Of a stretch of 64,000 bases of DNA, positions 18,248 through 28,775 are shown piece after piece. The DNA is from Methylopila henanensis. Its GTDB lineage: Bacteria > Pseudomonadota > Alphaproteobacteria > Rhizobiales > Methylopilaceae. A program made the position numbers and the translations under genes. The notes below the pieces were generated by a model. That model made no database searches and was not told the origin of the DNA. It saw nothing but the letters and a program-made list of their open reading frames with translations. Numbering within the stretch: position 1 is the stretch's first letter; each line of letters starts with the position of its first letter. The stretch lies in NCBI RefSeq assembly GCF_042681025.1, contig NZ_JBHUER010000001.1, positions 1-64,000 of the forward strand, in the 5' to 3' direction.

Positions 18248-20206
18248 ATGGCGCCTCCTCCCGACAGCAGCTTTTCCGCGTTCCGCCCCAAAGTCGACGG
18301 CGGCGGATTAGCGCTGTTCCGCATCCTGCGCGGCCTTCAGCCCTTCATGTGGCCGGCCGACCGGCCGGACCTGAAGCGGCGCATGGCCTTTGCGGTCGTG
18401 CTGCTGGTGCTGACCAAGGTCGTCACCGTGCTCGTGCCCTATGGGTTTAAGTGGGCGACCGACGCGCTGGCGGCGGCGAAGGGCGAGGGCGCGGCGGCGA
18501 CGGGCCCCTGGGAAGCCTTCGCGCTTGGGGCGCCCGTGGTGATGGTGCTGGCTTACGGCGCGGGCCGTGTGCTGATGGTGGCCTTCGCGCAGGCGCGCGA
18601 CGGCGTCACGGCGCCGGTGGTGACCAACGCCGTCAGGCGGCTGTCGCTGGAGGTGTTCCGGCACATCCACCGGCTGAGCCTGCGATTCCATCTCGGCCGC
18701 CGCACGGGCGCGATCAGCCGCGTCGTCGATCGCGGCCGCAACGCCATCGAGACGCTGACGCGCACGGCGATGCTCACCGTCGTGCCGACGATTCTCGAAC
18801 TGGCGCTGGTGCTCGGCGCGCTCGCCTACCAGTTCGATTGGGTCTATTCCGCGGTGGTCGCCGGCATGGTGGCGGTCTATCTCGCCTTCACCTACGCCGC
18901 GACCGAGTGGCGGCTCGGCATCCGGCGCGTGCTGAACGACACCGACACGGATGCGAGCTCCAAGGCGATCGACAGCCTGCTCAACTACGAGACCGTCAAG
19001 TATTTCGGCAACGAGGGCCGCGAGACCGCCCGCTACGACCGCGCCATGGGGCGGTACGAGGACGCCTCGATCCGCGCCTACACCTCGCTCGCCTGGCTCA
19101 ACGGCGGGCAGGCGCTGATCTTCTCCGCCGGCCTGACGATCTGCATGGTCATGGCGGTGTCGGACATCCGAGCCGGAACCAACACCATCGGCGACTTCGT
19201 GCTGATCAACGCGATGATGATCCAGCTCTACGTCCCGCTGAACTTCATGGGTTTCATCTACCGCGAGATCAAACAGTCGGTGACCGATCTCGAAGCCATG
19301 TTCCGGCTGCTCGGCGAGGATCCCGAGATCGAGGACGCGCCCGGCGCGCCGCCGCTTGCGGTGCGCGGCGGGACGATCCGGTTCGAGAACGTCGATTTCG
19401 CCTACGATCCCGAGCGGCCGATCCTGAAGAACGTGAGCTTCGAGGCGCCGGCGGGGAAGACCGTCGCGATCGTTGGGCCGTCGGGCGCGGGCAAGTCCAC
19501 GATTTCGCGGCTGATGTTCCGTTTTTACGACGTCGGTGCGGGGCGCATCACCGTCGATGGACAGGACATCCGCGAAGTGACGCAGAGCTCCCTGCGCGAG
19601 GCGGTCGGCATGGTCCCTCAGGACACCGTGCTGTTCAACGACACCGTTCGCTACAATATCCGCTACGGCCGCTGGGACGCGACCGACGCTGAGGTGGAGG
19701 AGGCGGCCTCGCTCGCGCAGATCGACGGCTTCATCCGCGCCCTGCCGCGCGGCTACGACACCGAGGTCGGCGAGCGAGGGCTGAAGCTTTCCGGCGGCGA
19801 GAAGCAGCGGGTCGCGATCGCGCGCACCATTCTCAAGGGACCGCCGATCCTGATCCTGGACGAAGCGACCTCGGCGCTTGACAGCGCGACCGAGAAAGAA
19901 ATCCAGGACGCTCTGGAGCGCGTGTCGAGAGGGCGCACCACGCTCGTGATCGCGCATAGGCTCTCGACCATCGTCGCCGCCGATGACATTCTCGTGCTCG
20001 ACGCCGGCCGCATCGTCGAACGCGGTCGGCACGCCGAGCTTCTGGCGGCCGGCGGCCTTTACGCCAGCCTCTGGAGCCGTCAGCGCGAAGCGGATGAAGC
20101 CCGCGAGACGCTCGCCCGCGTGGACGACGAAGACGGCCGCGACGATTGGGACGACGCGGATCTGCGCGCCCGAAGAGACGTCGCGGAAGCGGGGGCGGCC
20201 GAGTGA
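18248..20206 (+). CDS. Atm1/HMT1-type ABC exporter (fused membrane and ATPase domains)
   Basis: The 652-residue half-transporter has an N-terminal six-helix membrane domain (about residues 25-330) and a nucleotide-binding domain. That domain has Walker A VGPSGAGKST, Q-loop VPQDTVLFND, signature LSGGEKQRVAIAR, Walker B ILILDEATSALD and H-loop IAHRLST. Segments such as NYETVKYFGNE and YVPLNFMGFIYREIKQ are hallmarks of the Atm1/HMT1 group, which exports glutathione or glutathione-bound sulfur and metal compounds. A charged C-terminal tail follows. It probably functions as a homodimer in the inner membrane. Confidence 0.9.
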   Translation: MAPPPDSSFSAFRPKVDGGGLALFRILRGLQPFMWPADRPDLKRRMAFAVVLLVLTKVVTVLVPYGFKWATDALAAAKGEGAAATGPWEAFALGAPVVMVLAYGAGRVLMVAFAQARDGVTAPVVTNAVRRLSLEVFRHIHRLSLRFHLGRRTGAISRVVDRGRNAIETLTRTAMLTVVPTILELALVLGALAYQFDWVYSAVVAGMVAVYLAFTYAATEWRLGIRRVLNDTDTDASSKAIDSLLNYETVKYFGNEGRETARYDRAMGRYEDASIRAYTSLAWLNGGQALIFSAGLTICMVMAVSDIRAGTNTIGDFVLINAMMIQLYVPLNFMGFIYREIKQSVTDLEAMFRLLGEDPEIEDAPGAPPLAVRGGTIRFENVDFAYDPERPILKNVSFEAPAGKTVAIVGPSGAGKSTISRLMFRFYDVGAGRITVDGQDIREVTQSSLREAVGMVPQDTVLFNDTVRYNIRYGRWDATDAEVEEAASLAQIDGFIRALPRGYDTEVGERGLKLSGGEKQRVAIARTILKGPPILILDEATSALDSATEKEIQDALERVSRGRTTLVIAHRLSTIVAADDILVLDAGRIVERGRHAELLAAGGLYASLWSRQREADEARETLARVDDEDGRDDWDDADLRARRDVAEAGAAE

Positions 20207-20250
20207 GCGCGCTTGGTTCGCGCGCTGGCATGGCTTAAGACCGCCCCACC

Positions 20251-20955
20251 ATGATCGACGACGTCACCGCATCCATCCGCAAGGCCGTTCCGCGAATCCA
20301 TCGCGAAGGCCGCCCGTTCATCGCGATCTTCGCCGCCATCGCCTTCGTGCTGTTCCTGATCTGGCAGCCGCTGGGCTGGATCGGGGTTGGCGCGACGATC
20401 TGGTGCGCGCTGTTCTTCCGCGATCCCGATCGCGTGACGCCGGAAGCCGACGGGCTTGTCGTCAGCGGCGCCGACGGCGTCGTGTGCGACGTGAGCGCGG
20501 CGGTTCCTCCGCCGGAGCTCGGTCTCGGCGCCGCTCCGCTGCCGCGGGTCGCGGTGTTCATGAACGTGTTCGACGTCCATGTGAACCGCGCGCCGATCGG
20601 CGGGACCGTGACCCGGATCGCTTACACCGCGGGCAAGTTCCTGAACGCCGATCTCGACAAGGCGAGCGTGGACAACGAGCGCAACGGGCTCGTGATCGAG
20701 GGGCCTTACGGTTCGCTCGGCGTCGTCCAGATCGCCGGACTGGTCGCGCGCCGCATCGTCTGTTTCGTGCGCGAGGGCGACGCGACCGGGCCCGGCGAGC
20801 GCTTCGGCTTGATCCGGTTCGGCAGCCGCGTCGATCACTACCTGCCGGCCGGCGCGACGACGCTGGTGGGCGTCGGCCAGCGGACCGTCGCGGGCGAGAC
20901 GGTCATCGCCGATCTCACAGGCGAAGCTTCGCCCCGCTCGTTCCGGTCGAGCTGA
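20251..20955 (+). CDS. psd: Phosphatidylserine decarboxylase proenzyme
   Basis: Psd makes phosphatidylethanolamine from phosphatidylserine. The 234-residue protein is of the short alphaproteobacterial type. The self-cleavage site that creates the pyruvoyl cofactor is the Gly-Ser in LIRFGSRVDHYLP near residue 190. Upstream are the family segments MNVFDVHVNRAP and NERNGLVIE. It sits 22 bp before pssA, which makes its substrate, so the pair forms a phospholipid operon. Confidence 0.95.
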   Translation: MIDDVTASIRKAVPRIHREGRPFIAIFAAIAFVLFLIWQPLGWIGVGATIWCALFFRDPDRVTPEADGLVVSGADGVVCDVSAAVPPPELGLGAAPLPRVAVFMNVFDVHVNRAPIGGTVTRIAYTAGKFLNADLDKASVDNERNGLVIEGPYGSLGVVQIAGLVARRIVCFVREGDATGPGERFGLIRFGSRVDHYLPAGATTLVGVGQRTVAGETVIADLTGEASPRSFRSS

Positions 20956-20977
20956 ACAGGGCGGGGAGGCGAGGACC

Positions 20978-21793
20978 ATGGACAGCGCGCCGTCCGGACA
21001 GCCCGCCCCGCGGCGGGCCCGACTCCGCTTCGTGCCGCTGCGGCTGCTGTTGCCGAACCTCGTCACCCTGCTGGCGCTCTGCGCCGGACTCACGGGCGTC
21101 AGGATGGCGATCGAAGGCCGGCTGGAGCTCGCGGTCTACCTCGTGGTGCTCGCCGGCGCGCTCGACGGCGTGGACGGGCGGCTCGCTCGGCTGCTGAAGG
21201 GCACCTCCCGCTTCGGCGCGGAGCTCGACAGCCTCGCCGACTTCGTCAGCTTCGGCGTGGCGCCGGCCCTCATTCTCTATGTCTGGGGTCTCAACGGCCT
21301 GGGCCATGTCGGCTGGATGGGCGCGCTCGTGTTCGCGATCGCGGGATCGCTCCGGCTGGCGCGCTTCAACGTGGCGCTGGACGATCCCAACAAGCCGGCC
21401 TGGGCCGGGCAGTTCTTCGTCGGGGTGCCGGCGCCGGCGGGCGCGATCGCCGCGCTGCTTCCCATCTATCTGGAATTTCTCGGCTTTCCGCGCGTGCCCG
21501 TGGCGCTTCCAGTCGTGCTGCTCTACGTGCTCGCGATCGCGCTGCTGATGGTGAGCCCGCTGCCGACCTGGTCCGGCAAGCAGCTCGGACGGCGCGTCCA
21601 TCTCGCCTATGTGGCGCCGCTGCTCATCGGCGCCGCGCTGATCGTGACCCTGCTGATCAGCTATCCTTGGGCGATGCTGGCGCTGGCGACGCTCGGCTAT
21701 CTCGGGACGCTGCCCTTCGCCTATCTGCACCGCCGACGGCTCGTGGCGATGGATGCGGCGACGAAGGAAACGCCTACGCCGTCAGAGGGTTGA
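20978..21793 (+). CDS. pssA: CDP-diacylglycerol-serine O-phosphatidyltransferase
   Basis: PssA joins CDP-diacylglycerol to serine. The 271-residue membrane protein carries the CDP-alcohol phosphotransferase motif as DGRLARLLKGTSRFGAELDS followed by LAD, i.e. DG-x2-AR-x8-G-x3-D-x3-D, near residues 66-88. Several hydrophobic helices follow. The start ATG at 20978 has GGGGAGG upstream. It is directly downstream of psd. Confidence 0.95.
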   Translation: MDSAPSGQPAPRRARLRFVPLRLLLPNLVTLLALCAGLTGVRMAIEGRLELAVYLVVLAGALDGVDGRLARLLKGTSRFGAELDSLADFVSFGVAPALILYVWGLNGLGHVGWMGALVFAIAGSLRLARFNVALDDPNKPAWAGQFFVGVPAPAGAIAALLPIYLEFLGFPRVPVALPVVLLYVLAIALLMVSPLPTWSGKQLGRRVHLAYVAPLLIGAALIVTLLISYPWAMLALATLGYLGTLPFAYLHRRRLVAMDAATKETPTPSEG

Positions 21794-21803
21794 CGTCGTT
21801 TAC

Positions 21804-21995
21804 TCAGCTCTCGCAAGCGGCGACGCGCAGGCGGAGCGGAGCGGCGGGGTAGGCGTCGCGCAGCATCCGGAGCGCTTCGGCGGTCGTCGCGGGGCGACGG
21901 CGGCGGACGTAGTCGCGCATCTCTTCGAGGCTTAGGCCTGCGGTCGCGAAGATCGGCGCGGTCGATGCGAGCGGAGCGACGTAGACGGATGGCAT
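21804..21995 (-). CDS. Small conserved-looking hypothetical protein
   Basis: I do not recognise a named family. The 63-residue product has a short hydrophobic N-terminal part (SVYVAPLASTAPIFATAGLS) and a basic, helical C-terminal part (LEEMRDYVRRRRPATTAEALRML) with one Cys. The ATG at 21995 has a GAGGA ribosome site seven bases upstream (complement of 22003-22007), which favours it over the longer frame from 22037. The upstream region holds an array of TTAA-N7-TTAA boxes pointing toward this gene, suggesting cell-cycle control by CtrA. It is transcribed away from ureD. Confidence 0.6.
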   Translation of the reverse strand: MPSVYVAPLASTAPIFATAGLSLEEMRDYVRRRRPATTAEALRMLRDAYPAAPLRLRVAACES

Positions 21996-22039
21996 ATCGG
22001 CATCCTCGACGGAACGGTATGACGATACGGCCAACATTG

Positions 22040-22077
22040 TTAACGCCCGGTTAATTTCTGGTTAACGCCCAAGTTAA
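22040..22077 (-). promoter_or_regulatory. Cluster of CtrA-like boxes (TTAA-N7-TTAA)
   Basis: Four TTAA tetrads begin at 22040, 22051, 22062 and 22074. The first three have the exact 7-base spacing of the CtrA consensus and the last has 8. On the minus strand the sites read TTAAC-rich, as in the canonical half-sites. They lie 45-82 bases upstream of the small gene starting at 21995 and 66-103 upstream of ureD. TTAA is rare by chance in DNA this GC-rich. Confidence 0.7.
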
Positions 22078-22142
22078 TCCGAGGAAATTCACCCGGACTT
22101 GCGGACGTCCGAACGCGCGTCGCATGCTCTTGTTCCATCAAG

Positions 22143-22994
<852 letters not shown>

Positions 22995-23010
22995 ACGTTC
23001 GGGAGCATCG

Positions 23011-23313
23011 ATGAACCTCACCCCCCGCGAGAAGGACAAGCTGCTGATCAGCATGGCCGCGGTCGTCGCCCGCCGCCGGCTGGAGCGCGGCGTCAAGTTG
23101 AACCATCCCGAGGCGATCGCGCTGATCGCCGACTTCGTGGTGGAGGGCGCCCGCGACGGCCGCTCCGTCGCCGAGCTCATGGCCGCGGGCGCGAAGGTTC
23201 TGACCCGCGATCAGGTGATGGAGGGCGTGCCCGAGATGATCCACGACGTGCAGGTGGAGGCGACGTTCCCCGACGGGACCAAGCTCGTCACCGTCCACGA
23301 ACCGATCCGGTGA
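23011..23313 (+). CDS. ureA: Urease gamma subunit
   Basis: The 100-residue protein has the standard UreA start MNLTPREKDKLLI and the family core LNHPEAIALI and RDQVMEGVPEMIHDVQVEATFPDG in two segments, with full normal length. A longer in-frame open region upstream belongs to ureD coding in another frame and is not used. It forms the (alpha-beta-gamma)3 urease with UreB and UreC. The ureA stop is 11 bp from the preferred ureB ATG. Confidence 0.96.
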   Translation: MNLTPREKDKLLISMAAVVARRRLERGVKLNHPEAIALIADFVVEGARDGRSVAELMAAGAKVLTRDQVMEGVPEMIHDVQVEATFPDGTKLVTVHEPIR

Positions 23314-23324
23314 GGAGCCGGCCC

Positions 23325-23630
23325 ATGATCCCCGGAGAGATTTTTCCTGCCGCTGGCGACATCGAGCTCAACACCGGCGCCCCGACCGTGACTCTCGACG
23401 TCGCGAACACCGGCGACCGGCCGGTCCAGGTCGGCAGCCACTATCATTTCGCCGAGACCAACGCCGGCCTGTCCTTCGACCGCGCGAAGGCCCGCGGCAT
23501 GCGGCTCGACATCGCCGCAGGGACGGCGGTGCGGTTCGAGCCGGGCCAGATCCGCAGCGTGACGCTGGTGCCGTTCGGCGGCGACCGGAAGGTGTTCGGC
23601 TTCCGGCAGGACGTCATGGGGGCGTTGTGA
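23325..23630 (+). CDS. ureB: Urease beta subunit
   Basis: The 101-residue protein begins MIPGEIFPA, the canonical UreB start, which decides for the ATG at 23325 over the GTG at 23310 that overlaps the ureA stop. Conserved segments VGSHYHFAETN and RFEPGQIRSVTLVPFGG are present. UreB is a structural subunit of urease. Normally ureC follows at once. Here about 720 bp holding a toxin-antitoxin pair intervene. Confidence 0.96.
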   Translation: MIPGEIFPAAGDIELNTGAPTVTLDVANTGDRPVQVGSHYHFAETNAGLSFDRAKARGMRLDIAAGTAVRFEPGQIRSVTLVPFGGDRKVFGFRQDVMGAL

Positions 23631-23684
23631 GAGTAGGGCGAAGAGCGTAAAGTAGGGAGAAGTTGTCGCTTCGGGATTTCAGCA

Positions 23685-23942
23685 ATGGGTAGGTTCGACG
23701 CCAAGACGTCGCTCAAAGGGCAGGCCACGATTCCCGTCGAGGTTCGCAGGGCGCTCGGCTTGGAGCCCGGCGGGTCCGTGCAGTTCCTTGTCGGGAGCGA
23801 CGGGGACGTCCGCGTGATCGCAAAGACGAGAACCATGCGGCACCTGAAGGGGATTTTCGGACCTCTCGACGCGCCGCTCGACGTCGACGACGCCATAGCC
23901 CGCACCGTTCAAAGCAAGACGATCCTGGACGCAGACGATTGA
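23685..23942 (+). CDS. AbrB/MazE-type antitoxin
   Basis: The 85-residue protein starts GRFDAKTSLKGQATIPVEVRR, a swapped-hairpin AbrB/SpoVT DNA-binding domain (KGQATIPVEVR is the typical core), followed by LGLEPGGSVQFLV. The C-terminal part, with an acidic end, would bind and neutralise the toxin. Its stop overlaps the start of the PIN-domain gene, the usual antitoxin-first layout. Such antitoxins repress their own promoter. A promoter could lie in the 54 bp between ureB and this gene. Confidence 0.88.
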   Translation: MGRFDAKTSLKGQATIPVEVRRALGLEPGGSVQFLVGSDGDVRVIAKTRTMRHLKGIFGPLDAPLDVDDAIARTVQSKTILDADD

Positions 23943-24337
23943 TCGGCGTCGACACGAACATTCTCGCTCGATACTTCCTTGAGGACGATCCGGTCTGGAC
24001 GAAGCGGGCCGATCGCTTTCTCGAGGAGGAACTGACGCCCGAGGCTCCCGGTTACGTCAATCCGTTGACGCTCGCCGAGCTCGTCTGGACCGTCAGGAAG
24101 CACCCCGGCTACGACCGGCAAGGCATGGCGCGCCTGATTGAAGGGCTGCTGTCGTTCGACCGGCTCGTGATCGGCGAGGCGGACGCCGTCGCCGCCGCCC
24201 TGGAGTCGTTTCGCGCAGGCGGAGCCGGGTTCGCAGATCATCTGATCGCTGAGCTGAACAGTCGCGCAGGCGCCGCGCCGACGGTCACGATCGATCGCAA
24301 GGCGCGCCAGCGACCCCCCTTCAAACCGCTCACCTGA
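23939..24337 (+). CDS. PIN-domain ribonuclease toxin (VapC-like)
   Basis: The 132-residue protein has a PIN nuclease fold with its acidic residues in place: Asp in GVDTNILARYF near the N-terminus, Glu in TLAELVW, Asp in GFADHLIAE, and Asp in VTIDRKA. These suggest an active Mg-dependent RNase. The start is TTG at 23939, overlapping the antitoxin stop (TTGA), so translation is coupled. It sits inside the urease locus, 17 bp before ureC. Confidence 0.87.
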   Translation: MIGVDTNILARYFLEDDPVWTKRADRFLEEELTPEAPGYVNPLTLAELVWTVRKHPGYDRQGMARLIEGLLSFDRLVIGEADAVAAALESFRAGGAGFADHLIAELNSRAGAAPTVTIDRKARQRPPFKPLT

Positions 24338-24354
24338 ATCCCGGAGATCCGCCC

Positions 24355-26067
<1,713 letters not shown>

Positions 26068-26079
26068 GACTCGCATCGC

Positions 26080-26172
26080 CGTCATGCCCGGCGGCAGCCG
26101 GGCGTCCACGACTTTCTGGGATCGTCGAGCGCTACGCCGAAGTCGTGGATGCCCGCGAAGGCGGGCATGACG
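26080..26172. repeat. Intergenic inverted repeat after ureC
   Basis: Arms 26080-26114 and 26140-26172 pair imperfectly: CGTCATGCCCG at the outer end against CGGGCATGACG, and CCACGACTT against AAGTCGTGG inside. The loop contains CGTCGAGCGCTACGCC (26123-26138), which recurs exactly in the repeat at 31065-31149. It may also end urease transcription. Confidence 0.8.
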
Positions 26173-26207
26173 GGCGGGCGTCCGTCGCCAGACGGGTCCA
26201 TCGCAGC

Positions 26208-27443
26208 GTGAGGCTTTTCGCTGCGGCGCTGGTGATCGCCTTCGCCGCGCCCGCCCACGCCGAAACCCTGCCCGAGGCGCAGCGGCCGAAGGTCGAGGCC
26301 CAGTTCCAGAGCTGGCTCGCCTCCACCGTCCGTCCCGCCGCGCTGAAGGCGGGCGTCGGCGCCAAGACGTTCGACGCGGCGTTTTCCGGCGTCGCGCTGG
26401 ACTGGTCGCTGCCCGACCTCGCGCCGCCCGGCGCGCCGCCGCCGCGCGTCCAGCGCCAGCCGGAGTTCTCCGACCCCGCCCGCTACGTCGCCGAGCCGAA
26501 CTTTTCAGGGCTGATCCCCGAGGGCCGCAAGCGGCTGTCCGAGAACGCCCGGGTGCTGGCGGAGGTGGAGCGGCGCTACGGCGTTCCGGCCGAGATCGTG
26601 GTGGCGATCTGGGCGCGGGAGTCGCGCTATGGCGGCGCCCCGGTGCGGAACGACGCGCTGAGGGCGCTCGCGACCCTGAGCTTCATGGGCGCGCGCAGGC
26701 AGCAGTTCCTGCCCGAGCTGATCGCCGCGCTGAAGATCCTCGACGGCGATCACCTCACGCGCGAGGAGATGCGCAGCTCCTGGGCCGGCGCCATGGGCCA
26801 GCCGCAGTTCCTGCCGTCGAAGTTCCTCGAGAACGCCGTCGACATGGATGGCGACGGCAAGCGCGACATCTGGCGCTCGACCCCCGACGTGCTGGGCTCG
26901 ATCGGCCGCTACCTCCAGCTTCACGGCTGGATCGCGGGCCGGCCCTGGGGCGTCGAGATCGACCTGCCGGCCGGCGTCTCCTGCGCCTTCGAGGGGCCGG
27001 ACCAGGGCAAGACCGTCGCGGAATGGGTGACGCTCGGCGTGAAGCCGAAGCCGGGCGGGGCGCTGCCGAAGGATCCCGGCCGCAGGGTGTTCCTGCTCAT
27101 GCCCGCGGGCCGGGCGGGGCCCGCCTTCCTCGTGTCCGAAAACTTCTACGTGATCAAAAAGTACAACGAGAGCGACCTCTACGCCCTGTTCGTCGGCCAT
27201 CTCGCGGACCGCTACGGCGCGGGCCGCCCGATCGCCGGGCGCTGGACCGCGCCGAAGGGCTTCGACCGCGAGGACGTCGCCGCCATGCAGCGGCGGCTGG
27301 AGGCGCTCGGCCACAACGTCGGCTCCGCGGACGGGCTCGTCGGCTTCCGCACCCGGGTCGCGATCGGGCGCTGGCAGCAGTCGAAGGGCCTGCCGCCGAC
27401 CTGCTTCCCCGACGCCACGCTGGTGAAGACCGCGGGACGCTGA
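26208..27443 (+). CDS. Lytic murein transglycosylase (MltB family) with peptidoglycan-binding domain
   Basis: The open frame extends upstream through the inverted repeat, so I place the start at the GTG at 26208, which gives a clean signal peptide (LFAAALVIAFAAPAHA). The 411-residue protein has an MltB-type catalytic domain with the active Glu in IWARESRYGG, plus GAMGQPQFLPSKF and the Asp-rich DMDGDGKRDIW stretch. A C-terminal PG_binding_1 domain (DVAAMQRRLEALGHNVGSADG) completes it. It cleaves peptidoglycan glycan strands in the periplasm. Confidence 0.9.
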   Translation: MRLFAAALVIAFAAPAHAETLPEAQRPKVEAQFQSWLASTVRPAALKAGVGAKTFDAAFSGVALDWSLPDLAPPGAPPPRVQRQPEFSDPARYVAEPNFSGLIPEGRKRLSENARVLAEVERRYGVPAEIVVAIWARESRYGGAPVRNDALRALATLSFMGARRQQFLPELIAALKILDGDHLTREEMRSSWAGAMGQPQFLPSKFLENAVDMDGDGKRDIWRSTPDVLGSIGRYLQLHGWIAGRPWGVEIDLPAGVSCAFEGPDQGKTVAEWVTLGVKPKPGGALPKDPGRRVFLLMPAGRAGPAFLVSENFYVIKKYNESDLYALFVGHLADRYGAGRPIAGRWTAPKGFDREDVAAMQRRLEALGHNVGSADGLVGFRTRVAIGRWQQSKGLPPTCFPDATLVKTAGR

Positions 27444-27598
27444 TCCCGCCTCCCGTCGGCACCGACGCGCTCGTGATCGCGGCCGCGATCGCCGGGCCGC
27501 GAACCTGTCGACCGCGGCGCGACGGCATGCCACAGTCCGGCGGCCCGGAACTGGCGACGGCTGCAACGGCCGCGGAAGAAACGAACAAGGGAACGTCG

Positions 27599-28603
27599 AT
27601 GTCGAACGATCTTTTCAACCTGACGCGCCGGCGCTTCGGAGGGCTGCTGGGCGGAGCGGCGGGCGCCGCGGCGCTCGGAACGCTCGCCCGGCCGGCGCTC
27701 GCGCAGAGCTTTCCGAGCCGCCCCATCACCATGATCGTGCCGTTCGCGCCGGGCGGCTCGACCGACCTCGTCGCGCGCCTCGTGGCGGCGAAGATGGGCG
27801 ACGCGCTCGGCCAGCAGGTGCTCGTCGACAACCGCGGCGGCGCAGGCGGCAACCTCGGCGCGGGCACGGTCGCGAAGGCGGACCCGGACGGCTACACCAT
27901 CCTCATGGGCACGGTCGCGACCCACGCGCTGAACCCCGCGCTCTACAAGAAGATCTCCTACAACGCCGAGACCGACTTCGCTCCGATCTCGCTGCTCGTG
28001 AACGTGCCGAACGTCCTCACCGTCAATCCGAACTTCGAGGCGAAGACGGTGCAGGAGCTGATCGACCTCGCGAAGGCCAATCCCGGCAAGTACTCCTACG
28101 CCTCGTCGGGCAACGGCTCGCCGCTGCATCTGTCCGGCGAGCTGTTCAAGAAGTTGGCCGGCATCGACCTGATCCACATCCCCTACAAGGGCTCGGGGCC
28201 GGCGCTGGTCGACGTGATCGCGGGCCAGGTGCCGATCCAGTTCGACAACATGCCGTCCTCGACCGAGCACATCAAAGCGGGGCGCCTCCGCGCGCTCGGC
28301 GTGACGACCGCGAAGCGGGTGCCGACCTTCCCCGACCTGCCGGCGATCGCCGAGACGCTGCCGGGCTACGACACCTACTCCTGGAACGCGCTGTTCGCGC
28401 CGGCCGGCACGCCGAAGGAGGCGATCGACCGGATGCACGACGCGGCGGTGAAGGCGCTCGCCGACGACGCGGTGAAGGCGAAGCTGTCGGACTTCAGCGC
28501 GGTGGTCGTCGGCTCCGGTCCGGACGAACTGGCGGCGCTCGTGAAGAGCGAGCTCGCGAAATGGGCGCCGATCGTCAAGGATTCCGGCGCACAGATCGAC
28601 TGA
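27599..28603 (+). CDS. Tripartite tricarboxylate transporter (Bug/TctC) substrate-binding protein
   Basis: The 334-residue protein has a twin-arginine-like signal (LTRRRFGGLLGG...ALAQ). The Bug-family fold follows, with MIVPFAPGGSTDLVARLVA, VDNRGGAGGNLGAG and HIPYKGSGPALVDVIAGQV. Such proteins capture carboxylates for TctAB-type permeases, but no tctA or tctB is adjacent, as is common for Bug proteins. The start is ATG 27599 preceded by AGGGAACG. Substrate unknown. Confidence 0.88.
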   Translation: MSNDLFNLTRRRFGGLLGGAAGAAALGTLARPALAQSFPSRPITMIVPFAPGGSTDLVARLVAAKMGDALGQQVLVDNRGGAGGNLGAGTVAKADPDGYTILMGTVATHALNPALYKKISYNAETDFAPISLLVNVPNVLTVNPNFEAKTVQELIDLAKANPGKYSYASSGNGSPLHLSGELFKKLAGIDLIHIPYKGSGPALVDVIAGQVPIQFDNMPSSTEHIKAGRLRALGVTTAKRVPTFPDLPAIAETLPGYDTYSWNALFAPAGTPKEAIDRMHDAAVKALADDAVKAKLSDFSAVVVGSGPDELAALVKSELAKWAPIVKDSGAQID

Positions 28604-28625
28604 CGCGCGGCGCGCGTATGACCAA

Positions 28626-28659
28626 GCGGCCCGGTCCGGCCTCCGCCGGATCGGGCCGC
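28626..28659 (+). terminator. Strong hairpin, probable terminator
   Basis: A 15-bp stem (28626-28640 with 28645-28659, one G-U pair) closes a CTCC loop, 22 bases after the binding-protein stop. There is no clear U-run, so Rho help or a purely structural role is possible. Confidence 0.65.
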
Positions 28660-28775
28660 CCGCGTGAGCGGGTGGCGGATATGAGCGGCGCGCGGGGCTT
28701 CAAAGCCGGCCCGCCGGGCCCATCTGTGGTACAACGATAAGAACGGGCCTCCGGGCCACGGGAGTTGAGACGATC

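Noticed and set aside
18308..20032. 574-residue open frame antisense to the Atm1-like exporter
   Set aside because: A shadow of a clear ABC exporter; composition is Arg/His/Asp-rich and no motif is seen.
23310..23324. ureB start at the GTG overlapping the ureA stop
   Set aside because: UreB proteins begin MIPGE, which is encoded from the ATG at 23325.
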